The notes under the pieces are model-generated. The model ran no database searches, was not told where the DNA came from, and saw only the letters and a list, made by a program, of their open reading frames with translations. The position numbers were made by a program, and so were the translations under genes. Below, in pieces: positions 13,191 to 25,609 of a stretch of DNA of 64,000 nt. Origin of the DNA: Azadirachta indica (taxonomy: Eukaryota > Streptophyta > Magnoliopsida > Sapindales > Meliaceae); the NCBI GenBank assembly GCA_022749755.1, contig CM040447.1:10286087-10350086 (forward strand). The letters run 5' to 3'. Numbering within the stretch: position 1 is the stretch's first letter; the number at the start of each line of letters is the position of its first letter.

Positions 13191-13272
13191 TAATTAATTG
13201 GTATTGCAATTTACATGTGCGATCAGGATGAAATTGAAGATAGCTAGACTTGAAAAGAAAGGGTGGACCCAC

Positions 13273-13439
13273 GTTAGTTGAATCGCATGGGAATTTTGTT
13301 ACATTTAATTAATAATATGTAACTATTAATTTTTTTTTTTGAAATATTGATCATATTAAAATATACAAATTTAAGTGTGTGAGATATACTAATGATATAG
13401 GCAACGAGATATGATATAAAATTAATTAGTTTGAATTTA
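13273..13439. other. Short AT-rich spacer
   Basis: AT-rich sequence between the ELO promoter and the duplicated block. Nothing recognised. Confidence 0.3.
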
Positions 13440-15115
13440 CTTTAAATAATATAACTAATAAATAAGTCATAATCATATAACACAATTAATAATTAAATTG
13501 GATTGAGGTTAAGATGTTTTGATATATGAATTCATTTATGACATGATTAATAAATAATTATTTTATTTTAATTTATTTATAATTTAGTATATTTATTTTA
13601 TATGTCTTATATTTTAAAAATATTTAAAATAAAATTTATTAATATTTGAATGTATAATATTATAAATATTTTATAATATATATTAAATATATTAAAAATA
13701 TATTAAATAAGTAATAAAATTATTAAACAGATTGCATTAAGGTTTTAATTCTTAATACAATTATTAAATTAATGGAATTTAAATTAACTTAAAATATATT
13801 ATATTTTTATTTAATAGGACACATATTAGATACGATACTTATGTACCCAAAAAACATGAAGAATATTAACTAACATTTACATTGCCGTGGCAACAAAAGC
13901 CATTTGTTAATACTAGTATAGTTGGACAAATTGAATGTGAAAGGATTATATTTCTGTCCGTGAACGGAAGAAAGTTGTAGGCGGGTTGGGTTACAACTTA
14001 CTAAAAGAAGAGAGACATCCTATTACTCAAGGAATAATATTGTTTAAACGTCTTCCTAAGCATTGTGAAATTTATCTTATATTTTTTTGTGCATAGATTT
14101 CTGAAGTGGATTACGATAATAACTACTTAAATTTCTAAAAATACTCTAATTTATAATATTAGTAAATATAATTATATTAAAAAAATATTGTTTAAATTTT
14201 AAGTAACATATAAAATTGTGCTACTTCTGTGAAATAGTAAGACTTTCTTTTCTTGAAAATTAATGAGTTTGATTCTACTTAAAACATCATAACCAATAAA
14301 TAGGTCATAATAATATGACACAATTAATAATTGGGCTAAATTTAGATTAAAATGTTTTAATACGCAAATTAATTTATGACATGATTAATTATTTAAATAA
14401 TCATTTTATTCTAACTTATTTATAATTTAATAGATTTATTTTATATTTTTATATTTTAAAAATATTTAATTATATTTTTTTTAGTATTTTAAAAAATATT
14501 TAATACTATTTAGAATAAAATTTATTAATATTTGATTGTATAATATTATAAATATTTTAAAATATATTAAATAAGTAATACAATTATTAAATAGATTAGA
14601 GTTAAGGTTTCACTTCTTAATACGATTATTAAATTAATCAAGTTTAAATTAATTTAAAATATATTATGTTTTTATTTAATACGATACGTATTAAATATGA
14701 TATTTCTATTTAATACGATACATATTAAATAAGATATTTTTATTTAGTATGACACTTATTATATATAAGATATTTCTAATATTAACATTGCTGTGGCAAC
14801 AAAAGCCATTTATTAATACTAGTGTGATTAGACAAACTAAATGTGGATAGGATTACATTTCTGTCTCTGAATGGAAGAAAGTTGTGGGTGAATGCGTTGG
14901 CTTACAACTTACTAAGAGAAGAGAGACATTCCATCACTCAACGAATAATATTGTTTAAACATCTTCCCATGCATTATAGAACTTATCTCATACTCTCGCG
15001 TGCGGAGATTTTTGAAGTGAATTACAATAATATCTATTTAAATTTTCAAAAATACTTTAATTTGTAATATTATTAGATGTAATTATATTAAAAAAAATAT
15101 TAATTAAATTTCTAA
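13440..15115. repeat. Diverged direct duplication, two units of about 0.84-0.9 kb
   Basis: The block at about 13,450-14,230 is repeated at about 14,288-15,115 in the same orientation. Anchors: ATAACTAATAAATAAGTCAT (13451) against ATAACCAATAAATAGGTCAT (14289); TTTGAATGTATAATATTAT (13645) against TTTGATTGTATAATATTAT (14531); GTGGCAACAAAAGCCATTT (13887 and 14793). Spacing between anchors drifts from 838 to 906 bp, so the copies differ by indels as well as substitutions. The second copy keeps an open frame of 74 codons at 14,843-15,067; the first copy's equivalent has stops. I do not recognise the peptide. Probably part of an old repeat family. Confidence 0.6.
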
Positions 15116-16399
15116 GTAACCTGTAAAATTGTGCTGCCTCTATGAAATTGCAAGACATTCTCTTCTTTGATATGAGATTTGTAGTCTATTCAAAACTTCA
15201 ACATTATATATAATAATAATTAAAATCAAATTGAAGAATTGACAATTAAATGGGATTTTAAACAATCACTATTATCTCATTGTTACACCTAAATCAATAT
15301 AATATATAAATATAATGTAATAATTATTTGTACACATAAAGTGTTTAAAAAAAAAAAAGACCAAGAACAGTGGTGTGCTTGACATACACGTGCAGTGGAA
15401 AAGATTAAGATCAATTACCGTTAGGATATATGTAATGTAACCCGCATGAACAAGTGTAGCGTTGACAGACGAATCGACACCCGCACGCATACATGCATAG
15501 ACATATTTTTTATATTCTTTATCAATCATAATTTATAAAATAATATATATATATATATAATCAATAATCTCACATTTATATATATTTATATTTATTTATA
15601 AACTATTAAATTTATATATTTATAAAAATTTTAAAAAACAAATCAATAGTTTCATAAAATTACGTTTATTTTTATACTATTTGTGAAGTATTAAATTTAA
15701 TCACTTTCAATAGTTAAAATTAAATTTGATATATATAATTAATATATTAATTAATTTACTATAATTAATACAAATATTAAATTTAATTTAAATAATTATA
15801 GGTGCCTAAATTCAACGGTTTATAAAATAGTATAATAATATGTATAATTTTATGGGTTTGTTGATCTATATAAATATAGAAAAAAAATGATTGGCAGTCC
15901 CATATTTTTACACATATATTTATATCCATTTGTAAACGATTTGATTTATATACTTTTAATAGTTGAAATTAATAAATTATAATTAATATATATATATATT
16001 GAATTTAAGCTAAGTCATTGTAAGAGTATAAATTCAATAATTTATTAATAAATATAAATATATATACAATATGAAGTTATTGACGTGTCCATTTGATTTG
16101 ATATATGCAAAAGCAATATTATTAATCACACAAGTTTCTTCTTGCCATGGTCGTTAATGCCTGTATGAGTTTTTGAAAGGTCATATAAGAGATTTCGACA
16201 TGTTTAACATTGAGAGGCTTCACTATGATGCTTTCTCGATCCAACTCCACCCTTTTCTCTAGATCCTAATTTTCTCTCTTTTCTTCTTTATCTTCTTCCT
16301 CAAATTCCTTTAAGAAAACTCAAGCCTATAAATTCTCTAGTCTTTATAAAATAGAATACTTCCTTAATTCCGAACTTATTCCCCTACATAAACTTACTT
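15116..16399. other. AT-rich intergenic region
   Basis: Very AT-rich sequence with (TA)n stretches (15,541-15,560 and about 15,985-16,000). Blocks such as TATATAATTAATATATTAAT near 15,732 recur in similar form near 26,755 and 55,385, suggesting remnants of one AT-rich element family. No gene recognised. Confidence 0.4.
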
Positions 16400-16825
16400 T
16401 CCGATGTGGGTTTTCTAATATTCGGTGGGTATTCTGTTTGGGTGGAGGATAGAGGCAACTGTTCTTGTGTCAATGAGAGCAATCAAATCTATTGGAAGGT
16501 CATATTTTATGGTTCGGATAAGGACAGGAACATTAGGGATAATGTGATGCTGAAAGGTGGCCATGATAGGTTGGTGTCATTGGAGATGGTGGAAATCTGG
16601 AGCTTGTTCTCAAGTATCAGTGAGGATCATACTCTTTATCTATGGAAATTTAGCGGGTTTTGTCTATGAGTATGAAAAAGGTGTTAATGCCTGAGGTTCG
16701 CATTCAAACAAATCCTTCAATGTCTCATGCCTATATTACCTCAGATAAGTACCACCTTTTTACCTTTGACAACTGCCCTATTTCTGAATAAAGAAATAGG
16801 ATCCATGAAATAACGTCGTAGTGTA

Positions 16826-17600
16826 ATGCTTAGCTTCTATCTCCTCAAGCCCGGAAGTTCTGTCAGGACATTTATCTTATATTTTATTTCCAGAATGACG
16901 AAATCATTCCGAGAATGGTGGTTACACCTAGGAGATTATAGACAAACTGGCATCATTAATTCTGCAACCATGGATGACTTTATGTTCTATATTTACGCTG
17001 AGTTCCTTAATAGTCTTACCTACGTTCAAGACAAAGCACGGGAAGAATTTTTTCAATTAAAATGTTGTTTGTTCATGCCTAAAAACTTGGACAAGCACTT
17101 CAAATTGGTCAGATAGACATTTTATCTCATTGGTAGACTTAACGACCCAAATATGAAGCAAACTTATTTGAACCAACTGCCAAAACCATTTGGTGCATAA
17201 ATGTCAAGTTATTTTAAATTTGAGAGAATCAGTCTTGCACAGATTTCTCTAGAAGACCTTTATCAGCAAGTGCAGAATCAACTTCCAAAATTTTGCAACA
17301 GTTTGAAATTCTTAAGGAATTATGTTATCATTGAGAAGAAATTTGGCAAGGCATGTGAACACCCACACCTTGAGATTAAGTGCAAAAGTGATGATTCTTG
17401 CACATGTTCTCATAAACACAAGAAGCACTAAAAATATTTCTTCAAGTTCCCGCTTACAGAGCCAAAATCCAAGAAAAGTTTTAAGAAGAAACAGAGATTC
17501 TTAAGAAGAAAAAAGACTAGCTTCAAATCAACCAAGTGTTTTATCTACAAAAGGCCAGGCCATTTTGCAAAGAGATGTCCTCACAAGGAAAGAAAGGAAA
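16826..17600 (+). pseudogene. Pararetroviral coat-protein region remnant with damaged zinc knuckle
   Basis: The frame beginning at 16,826 contains a REWW motif and later KCCLF. It ends at a stop at 17,114 and resumes at about 17,201. A basic stretch leads to a zinc-knuckle-like motif at about 17,539-17,580 (KCFIYKRPGHFAKRC), where the second cysteine of CxxC is replaced by tyrosine. The order and the lysine-rich linker resemble capsid regions of petuvirus- and florendovirus-like caulimovirids. Assignment is by general resemblance; a profile search would be needed to name the genus. Confidence 0.55.
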
Positions 17601-17759
17601 AATTCTCAAATCTATCCACCATTACTATCCAAACATTGGTTCTAATCTCTAAGCTCGTCTTTCAAAATAAGAATTTGAAGATCAAGACACCCTTTTCATG
17701 CTTACAGACCTTGTCAAGCCTTTTATGTTAACAAACGAAGTGAACAAACAAGGGGAAAG

Positions 17760-18010
17760 ATGAGATTAGTCATTGATTATTGTTCGTTAAACTTATTTTA
17801 ATGGCTGACCAATTTTTGATCCCCAACAGACAAGTTTTCTTTGCCAACCTTACTCAAGCCAATATTATCTCCAAGTTTGACCTCAAAGCAAGTTTTAAGC
17901 AAATAAAAGTCAAGCCAGAAGAAAGGTTTAAAATGGTATTTTGTATCCCAGATCATCACTATCAGTGGACAGTCATGCCATATACGTTAAAGAAAGATAC
18001 CTCATCATAA
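17760..18010 (+). pseudogene. Pararetroviral reverse-transcriptase fragment
   Basis: The frame contains the palm-domain signature ISKFDLKASFKQIK (about 17,863-17,906), with the first catalytic aspartate in FDLK, followed by a short linker and the WTVMPYTLK block (about 17,967-17,995). This pattern belongs to Caulimoviridae and Ty3-type polymerases. The sequence then leaves homology: the expected YxDD catalytic box, thumb and connection do not follow, and RNase H-like sequence begins within about 150 bases. An internal deletion has therefore removed the active site. Confidence 0.7.
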
Positions 18011-18089
18011 AGTACAGAACAAACCGTAGCAGTACAGAAAATAAAACAATTAGCATAACAACTAGCACTACTCTAGATTCCTTCTTCAG

Positions 18090-18540
18090 GAAAAAGAAAG
18101 ATGCCAGCGATTTCTTTTGGGTAGCAGTTCTTTTAGAGAAACAATAAGACAAAACGAGAACAGTTTATGGTTACTTGAGTGGTCCATTATCCAAGTCAGA
18201 AATCCACTACCATTCAACTTTCAAAGAAATCCTAGCTGTTAAAAGAGGGATAGAAAAGTTCCAATTTCATCTTATCGACTATCATTTCTCCATTGAGATG
18301 GATATGTCAAGCTTCTCCAGGTTGCTATAGTTCAAGCAAAAACAAGTCCCAAACAGACAATTAATTAGATGGGCAACTTGGTTTTCATAGTTTTCCTTCA
18401 CGATTTCACATATAAAAGGCCATGACAATATTTTAGTAGACAAGCTCTCAAGACCAAAGGACTTCAAAGCAAGAACTTCAACACACTGCCTCTCACAATT
18501 TTTTACCCCTACCATCAATATGTTATACCCAAATACTGCA
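18090..18540 (+). pseudogene. Pararetroviral RNase H remnant
   Basis: Shifted frames carry an RNase H1-like pattern: a WVAVLLEK stretch (about 18,118-18,142), a KEILAVKRGIEKF block (about 18,225-18,262) typical of viral and retroelement RNase H, and HIKGHDNILVDKLSR (about 18,407-18,453), the C-terminal HxxGxxNxxAD-like motif. Stops occur between the blocks. Continuation to about 19,500 is heavily degraded and I assign no domain to it. Confidence 0.62.
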
Positions 18541-19620
18541 AACTAGATAGAAGAAGATACAGTGCATATCATACCTCCAAAAGTCACAAGACTCATCTCA
18601 TACATGCTTTTATATCAGTCTCAACAATTGAAGACATAATAGCAGTACTACTGAGCTCAAGTCCTTAAACACCAAGGTCCTAATGTCCTTGAAATATTAG
18701 AAACAGTCCATCCTTCCTACTCGTTCATATACATCTTCCAAATCAAGTGCATCCACAGAGACTTCTCTACAGTTTACTCCCTATGGTTCTAATGGTTTCT
18801 ACTACATGAGTACCATATCGGGATTGAATTCCACATATCTGACATGCTCACGTGGTTTCAACAATAGCACCAATTCAGAAACACCACATTCTACATCTAG
18901 CTAAGTCTCGATTCACCTAGTGGAAGACTAGCGGCATTTCTCACATGGTTTAAATCGGTGGAAGAATGGCGCCAACTCTTTAAATAGTTTTTTCCTTAAG
19001 AAAAAGAACATTAGAGCCAATTAATCCAAGAATCACATTATACTAGTCATCAAAAGCTCCAATGTTCTCATTGCTAACAAACGTCTCCACTATTTTCTGC
19101 AGTATGAAGAATACGAGTTGTTTCCCTACAACTTGGCAACTTATCACAATAATATCTAGTGGAATACTGAGAATTTCAACGCAAGATTTCAAAAAAGAAT
19201 ATGTGTATTCTAGTAGAAATTTAGCCCACATTCCATCAATCTACACCTTGGGAAATATTCTCTAAGAAGCATGAAAAAGAAAGTATTTATGCAAAAAAGG
19301 TGTTTTATTCTTCTTTTGATAAGGGCACTACCTCACAAACATGTGAAGAATCTACTTCGGATACCCTGCTCAGCCTTTGGCCACCGGGACCATTGTCATT
19401 GTACTTTCAAGATTCTCAAGACAAATCCAGGACCACTTGTAAAGAGATTCTTTTGAGTATCAGAACATGTCAAATAGTGACTAAAGTCTCACATGATTAT
19501 TGACCTACGTATTTTTTGTTTTTCAATTATTATTAGAGTGCTTTAGTAAGTGTGCTTGAGTGTGTCTTTTACTTTTCTCTTTCAGTTATTGTATGTTTGA
19601 ATTATTGAGTGTGTTGTAAT

Positions 19621-19725
19621 GTAAGCGCTTACGTTTGTGCTTTCTTTGTTTGCCCTATATATAGAGGGGACTTCTCTTTGTATTGTAAGTAATAGAGAAT
19701 CGAAGAAGTATTGGCAAGAAATAAA
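19621..19725 (+). promoter_or_regulatory. Viral-type promoter/poly(A) block
   Basis: TATATATAG (19,656-19,664) is preceded by a perfect 12-bp palindrome GTAAGCGCTTAC (19,621-19,632) and followed by AATAAA at 19,720-19,725. A transcript starting about 30 bases after the TATA box would carry the poly(A) signal very near its 5' end, as in caulimovirid pregenomic RNAs, which are terminally redundant. The layout would also fit an LTR. Activity is unknown. Confidence 0.5.
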
Positions 19726-20010
19726 AGTTGGTTTTCTCTTAAATCATGAAAGCCTAAAAATTTGTTTCTTCCTTTTCTTCTTAAAACTTCTAACAAAACT
19801 ATTTTGTTTAAGCGTTTTATTTACTGCAGAGACAACTTAAAAATATTTTAAGCTTCAACGTTTTTGGTTTTGGTTTTGGGTGTTGTTAATCTTTGAAGAT
19901 TTTCACTAATAAACATAAGAGTCTGTCTGCCGTAAGTCACAAAAGAGTTGGAGAAGCGCAACCTGTGATGAAATATCTTATTTATTAGGATCTATCTTCC
20001 CTCCCTCATT

Positions 20011-20023
20011 TGGTATCAGAGCC
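20011..20023 (+). other. tRNA-Met primer-binding site
   Basis: TGGTATCAGAGCC is complementary to the 3' end of plant initiator tRNA-Met. This motif marks the minus-strand primer site of Caulimoviridae and of many plant LTR retrotransposons. Its place about 320 bases after the inferred transcription start, downstream of polymerase remnants, fits a pararetroviral leader and a tandem or permuted integration. Confidence 0.7.
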
Positions 20024-20712
20024 AAACCTGTTTTTCATAAAACCTGATCAAAGTATGCTCTATGATTGCGGTTTAGTTCGATTTTTCATATAAGAACAGA
20101 TCAATATTTTCAAGATTTCAGTTTCTTTTGTCAATAAAATGCCTTAAATTTTATGACTTTATTTTAAATAAAGTATTCTGTCACAGGCTGTGCTTCTTTA
20201 ATTCTTTCATGACTTACGGTAGGCAACCTCTTATGTTTATTTTAGAGGACCAGGTTCACCAAAGTAATGATAGTAGGTTTTTCATGACCAAGTCAAGTAG
20301 GAAGTAGGGCAGTATAAGCCCTTAAGATGTCCAACTCAGGGGCGACGAACACCAGGGTAAAATACATATATCATAATGCTTAATCATTAGCATACTCCCT
20401 TGTAGCCCGTCAACATAGAATTACCTCCATAAAGGATGATGCCATTTAACTCTATGTAATATTTTGCCACATTACTACCTTGTGCTATTTTGCCTTATAG
20501 CGGAATGAAATTTTTTGCCAAAAAGTAATGTTGTCATTCTTCAAGGTAGTAAAGGTGAGGAACTACAGGTAGCTTCTAAAGCCTTCGACTTCACCTCAGC
20601 CATTAGAGCGTATTAAGAATCAGGTTAAAAATGGCTAGATAATACCCACCTCGAGCTGAGCTCCCTTTTATGTATCGCTAAAATATTCACCATTTATTAA
20701 TAATGCCTATAT

Positions 20713-20910
20713 GACCATATATCGTGGCACATGTGAAAGTGCTCAAACGACCATATAACATGGCGTATGTGAAAATGCTTATGCGACCATAAACCATAGC
20801 GTATGTGAAAATGTCCACGTGACCATATACTGTAGCATATGTGAAAAATGCTACTATATACCGTGGCATGTGTAATAGGCGTGATCGTACACTACAACAT
20901 ATGAAAGAGG
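20713..20910. repeat. 36-bp minisatellite, about six units
   Basis: Units beginning GACCATA at 20,713, 20,749, 20,785 and 20,821 are spaced exactly 36 bases apart. Two shorter, more diverged units begin at about 20,852 and 20,883. Each contains a core like GTGGCATATGTGAAAATGC. Because 36 is divisible by three, the minus strand shows a periodic open frame with a 12-residue repeat. I regard it as incidental. Confidence 0.75.
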
Positions 20911-20929
20911 GTTAGAAAAACGCCCTCAG

Positions 20930-21850
20930 TTCTCCAATCGCGTCTTGAGGTGCGTATTAATTTGCTCCAAATAACTTGATGTTGAACCTATTGCCATTGT
21001 CAACTAGGGATCAAGAGCCTAGGTACGCCAAGGACCAGGAGCCTAGGTACGCTAAGGACCAGGTTGACATGACTTGACTTTCCTTTTCCACTCAAAAATA
21101 TTGAACGAGGGACTATTAAAAAGTTAGAGAGAATAATATCTGAACTTGCCAAGGGGCAAGAGCACTTTAGGCTAGCTAAATGCCATCTAGCAGGGTAGGG
21201 ACCATCTGTTATTTAGGAGGGTACCACAGGCCAAACCCAAGTCGAATACGACCTTGCCACCTAAAAAGGAGGGACAACCAAATCCTTTAACCCAACAAGG
21301 TCGAGTTACGTGGTGTAGAGGTATTAGATGATACGAAAGCCACTAATCCCAACTCGTCATGTAACATACTAAGGTCAAATAGGCTAGCTCTACGTGCACT
21401 AAATTGGGCAAATTTAGGGCAAAACGCATCAGTCAATCTTACCCTGGCTTTATGTCCAAATATAAACATATTTTTCTCTAAGTATGAGGTAAGTTGACAC
21501 CTTTATCGTCACCACTCTAAGAAAAAACCCAATTTTCTTAAGTAAGCTTTCTCCTACACACACTCCCCAAGAATATTCTCCATGCTCATTCTGACCTCTA
21601 TTAATGCTCCATGAGCCATCCATGAACACCTCTGCATGACTATTTTCTCTAAACGAGAAGGAGCCTTGACCTCGTTCATCTTTGCCAGACCTTCTTTCCT
21701 TTCTCAATATTTCATTTTTTTTTTTTTACATAAGAGGGATAAGATCCACACCCTTCAAATTTATTCTCTGATAAGAACTGACTTAAGTATCGGATGGGAA
21801 TCATCTAAAGACGACCTTCGTCTAACCTGTGTTTTGCCTTACTAGGCGTT
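20930..21850. mobile_element. Possible degenerate LTR-retrotransposon fragment
   Basis: A less AT-rich stretch holds a local duplication (AGCCTAGGTACGC at about 21,017 and 21,041). Near 21,750-21,840 the sequence TTATTCTCTGATAAGAACTG, followed by a GACTTAAGTATCGG block, resembles the ends of plant Ty3-type LTRs, which often carry a CTGACTTGAGCGTCGG-like motif. No coding domain is recognised, and the mate LTR was not found. Low confidence. Confidence 0.3.
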
Positions 21851-24800
21851 CGTGGAGTAGGTTGGCGAAATCTTTGGTTTCAGACTATTCAAAGACTGGA
21901 AAGATTGAACTGAGCAATTGTGAAAGGAACCGGGAATGTCCGTTCGCCATTTCAAGAGTCTCCTAGCCAGCTTTTCCTTGGTCAAGCTTCGGACCACGTC
22001 ACCTTATCTCTCAAACACACAAACCTTATGTTAGTCATGAAAATTTTGTATTCGTATTAAATAATTTTGCTTATTGTTCGAGGTTACGACTAGATTATAA
22101 ATAAAGAATAGATTGTGTTTGAAGATGCCTGAAGTCATTAAAAAGATAAGTAAAAAATAAAGTATTCTTGTTATATTACTCCAACTTGCCCGTATGGATA
22201 GACCGTTTTATTATTAATTAACTGACCAAGTTAATATTGTGCACATATCTATTGATGGTTGAATTTTTAAAAATATTTATATCGTATGATTATATACTAC
22301 TTGACATTAACTAACATTTTAGTTTTAGTAAGTATTTATGAATATCATTTTTACATGTCTTTGAAATATTTTAAAAGTTATGGTTTATGTATATATACTC
22401 TTAATAAACATCATAACTATTATGTATGCATTTATTTATGGGTTCATGACTCATCTTTTATCATTAATATTTTGCAAATTAATGTTTTGTATAGGATGAA
22501 TTGAGAATTGCTAGACATTTCGTTAATCTATACCATTAAAAAGCTTGAAATTTAATTGTTAAGTAATATTTTGTCTTTATTAATTTTAAGTTGAATTTTG
22601 AGTATTGTATTTATAGATTAAGGAATATTTTGTATATTAAAATTTACTTTTTTAAAGATTTTAATTTTATATTAGAATATTGAACTTTTTTTAGTTTCAC
22701 TCAAATTTTATCGTGCGTTTTTCATGTGATAAATTTTTGAAGTGTAAGAAAGAAGATGAACATTAAATATCAAATTATCAATGAAAATAAATGTTAACTT
22801 ATTATATTTTTAAAATTAAACAAAAAAAATTACATTCTAAGTAGGTAATTTGAAGGGTATTCTTAAAATTAATAGATGTAAAGACATTGTTAATTCATTA
22901 AGTTAATAATTAATTGCTCATTAATTTAAAAACTACAAACCCATTAACCCCGGCTGACGGAGTATGTTGTCCTTACATTACCTCTCTTAGTCATTTTGGG
23001 GAAAGTCGGTGGAATTATATATATACGGTTGATTGCGTTATTAGTTGATTAATTAATTAATTAATTTGGTACATACGTTGATAAGTCGTAGATTTGGTCA
23101 ATTGAATTAATGAGACGCATATTAATTATTGTCAGCCGCGGCTAAATTACAATTTGACATCTGATATCTCAAGCCTTTCAATTGTTTGTTTGTTTCCTCG
23201 AAATTATTAAAGTGCTTGAGAATGTTGAGCATTAATTCTGACAATTTGCTTTGGCACGTGATAAACACCAGTTATACATCAACCCACTGTAAACGACCAA
23301 ATTCGTCTGCCTACAAACAATATCAAATCAAATCAACAAATAGAGTGTAAATTAAATCATAAAAGAAATATTAATTAATTAACTAAGCTCACGTTTAAAA
23401 AATGTGTTTAATTAATGTAATAAACTAAACTCACATTTAAAAATGTGTTTAATGAATGCATAGTACAATCAACTATTTAAAAAATGTTTTTAATTAACAT
23501 AGAGTGCAATTAAATTTTTTTTAGGATTACCAGACAATCTACTGATATTTATGTTAAATATTTATTAAAACTACAAACTCTTACAATTGTAAAATGGTTT
23601 CAATTAAGGTTGCTAATTTTTTTGGCAGGTTTTGAAGTCTACGAGGGCTTGCCCCATTTGAGCCGAGGATTAAAATAAAATTTTGAGATCAAACAGAACC
23701 GGGCCGATCATAGAGTTGAAATTACAATTGAATCCATTTTGTTTAATAAATAATTAAAAAATTAATATTTTGTATTTTAATCAAACAAGTTCTTTAAAAA
23801 AGTTTATACTTTTTAATTTAATTAATTAAATCTTTTAAATTTTTTTTACAGTTTTTTAATTCAATTAATTTTCAAATTATTTAAATTTATTTTTTAATAA
23901 ATATTTGCTAAAATAATTAACAATTAAAAAATTTAATAACTATAATAATTAGGTTTGGAATAACAAATTTTAATAAAATAAAAATAATCAATTGATGTAA
24001 AAAAATAATTTATAATTAATAAATTAATTTATTTTAACATAATATTATGAGATCTATAAAATAAGAAATTATCAAAAGTTTAATTTTCTTTTAATCTTTT
24101 ATTTTTTATTTGTCAAAGAAAATATTTTTCTACAAAATTATTAAAAAAGTAAGAAATTTTTAAATTTTAAATTTAATTTAATATATTTTCTCTAACTTTT
24201 TATCAATTCTATTCAAATTGAATCATAATTTACTATCACATTTATTTATTTTTAATTTATATAGGTTAATAAAAAATTGAAACAAATTAAATTTGATATT
24301 TTATTGTTATAAACTGTAATATTTATATCAATTATCTCAATCAAAATGATAATTTTTGCCAATTACTTTATTTTTATCAATTATGAAATAATCAAGTATC
24401 TATTTTCATTATATTATTTTGAATGTGAAATGGTATTTCATGTATGAAAAATTAATTTACTACTATTGAAAAGATATAAAAAATTTTATTCTATGTTATG
24501 AGATTTAATGAAAAATTAAAAATTGATTATATATTTTTTAAAAATAAATTAAAATATTGATAATTTAACAGTTAATTTTTATTAAATACTTTAAATATGT
24601 AATCAATTCAATAAATTTAATATTTTTAAATATTTATATTATATTTAATACTATTAAACCATTATAAAATTATATTATTATATAATTTTATAAATTTTAA
24701 ATAAGTCGATCTCACCTCTCAATTTTCTCTTCACAATCACTTGATATTCATTATAAATGAGAATAATTTTCGCAAATTTGAATTACTTGGATAATTGTTA

Positions 24801-25609
24801 ATAGTACTCATATATAATTTAATTTAGTGCATTATTGATAAATAATAATTTGTGTAAAAATTAAACACATTTTTTTTGATATTTTTTAAAATTAATTTTT
24901 TTAAAAACTAATTATATTTGTAGTCCAATTCATTTTATTCAAATTTAAAAATAATAATATGAAAATATATTTATATGTTAAAGTTGAAATTATTATTACA
25001 TTAATAATAATAGTAATAATTGTTGAATTTGAATTGTTTTATGGTATGAAATTATTATATTGATATAATAATTTTAAAATAATGTTTTAAAAAAAAAATT
25101 AAGTATATATTTTTAGTTAAATATTTTTGTTTATATTCTTAAACAAATGAATATAAATAGTGTAATGGTACGACAATATATTTTCCTTTAGGTACTGGTT
25201 TGCTCAACCAGGGGATGGGCCAAGGAAGGCGATTTGTGGGCCAACTGGGGACGAGACCGGGATTGAGGTCCTCATCCCGCTACCATCCCTAATTCACATA
25301 AGATATTTATTGGTATTATAGATTTCAATAGTTGTGAAACAGTCCAAATGTCTATGCACAATACGTGGGAATCTACTATCAATAGAGAGATATGTACCTA
25401 GATATTAGATATCTATTATGATTATAAACTCTAATAGTGTGATTCACATCAAATATCTATTGGGACTATAGATTATGTTAGTTATGAAACAGCTAACACA
25501 AGATATTTACACACAATATAATTGAAATCTACTCTCAATAAAGAGGTATCTACTCACATCTTAATTGGTAGTCTACAATTATGAGGAGGCACAACTTGTA
25601 CACATTCCC
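21851..25609. other. AT-rich intergenic region
   Basis: No gene recognised. GC-richer islands at about 23,630-23,720 and 25,190-25,290 stand out from surroundings made almost only of A and T. Their opposite-facing G-rich wording (GGGCCGATC and GATGGGCCAAGG) hints at the two ends of a transposon insert of about 1.6 kb, but I could not align terminal repeats. Confidence 0.35.

Larger units (their letters stand above)
16400..20030 (+). mobile_element. Endogenous pararetrovirus relic (Caulimoviridae-like), degenerate
   Basis: A block on the plus strand carries, in viral order, remnants of a coat-protein region (about 16,826-17,430), a zinc knuckle (about 17,539-17,580), reverse transcriptase (about 17,760-18,010), RNase H (about 18,170-18,510), a further degraded region to about 19,500, then a TATA box, an AATAAA signal and a tRNA-Met primer-binding site. 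The reading frame is interrupted many times. The aspartic-protease stretch expected between zinc knuckle and polymerase is essentially absent, and the polymerase is deleted before its YxDD box. No integrase motif is seen after RNase H, and a primer-binding site follows rather than precedes the polymerase; both argue against an LTR retrotransposon. The relic cannot encode a functional polymerase. The left boundary is uncertain, and 16,406-16,669 may or may not belong. Confidence 0.72.

Noticed and set aside
20687..20869. Minus-strand frame with a 12-residue repeat
   Set aside because: It follows automatically from the 36-bp minisatellite period; no start context or homologue supports a protein.
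20713..20910. Evenly spaced repeats reminiscent of a CRISPR array
   Set aside because: The repeats abut without unique spacers and the genome is a plant; it is a minisatellite.
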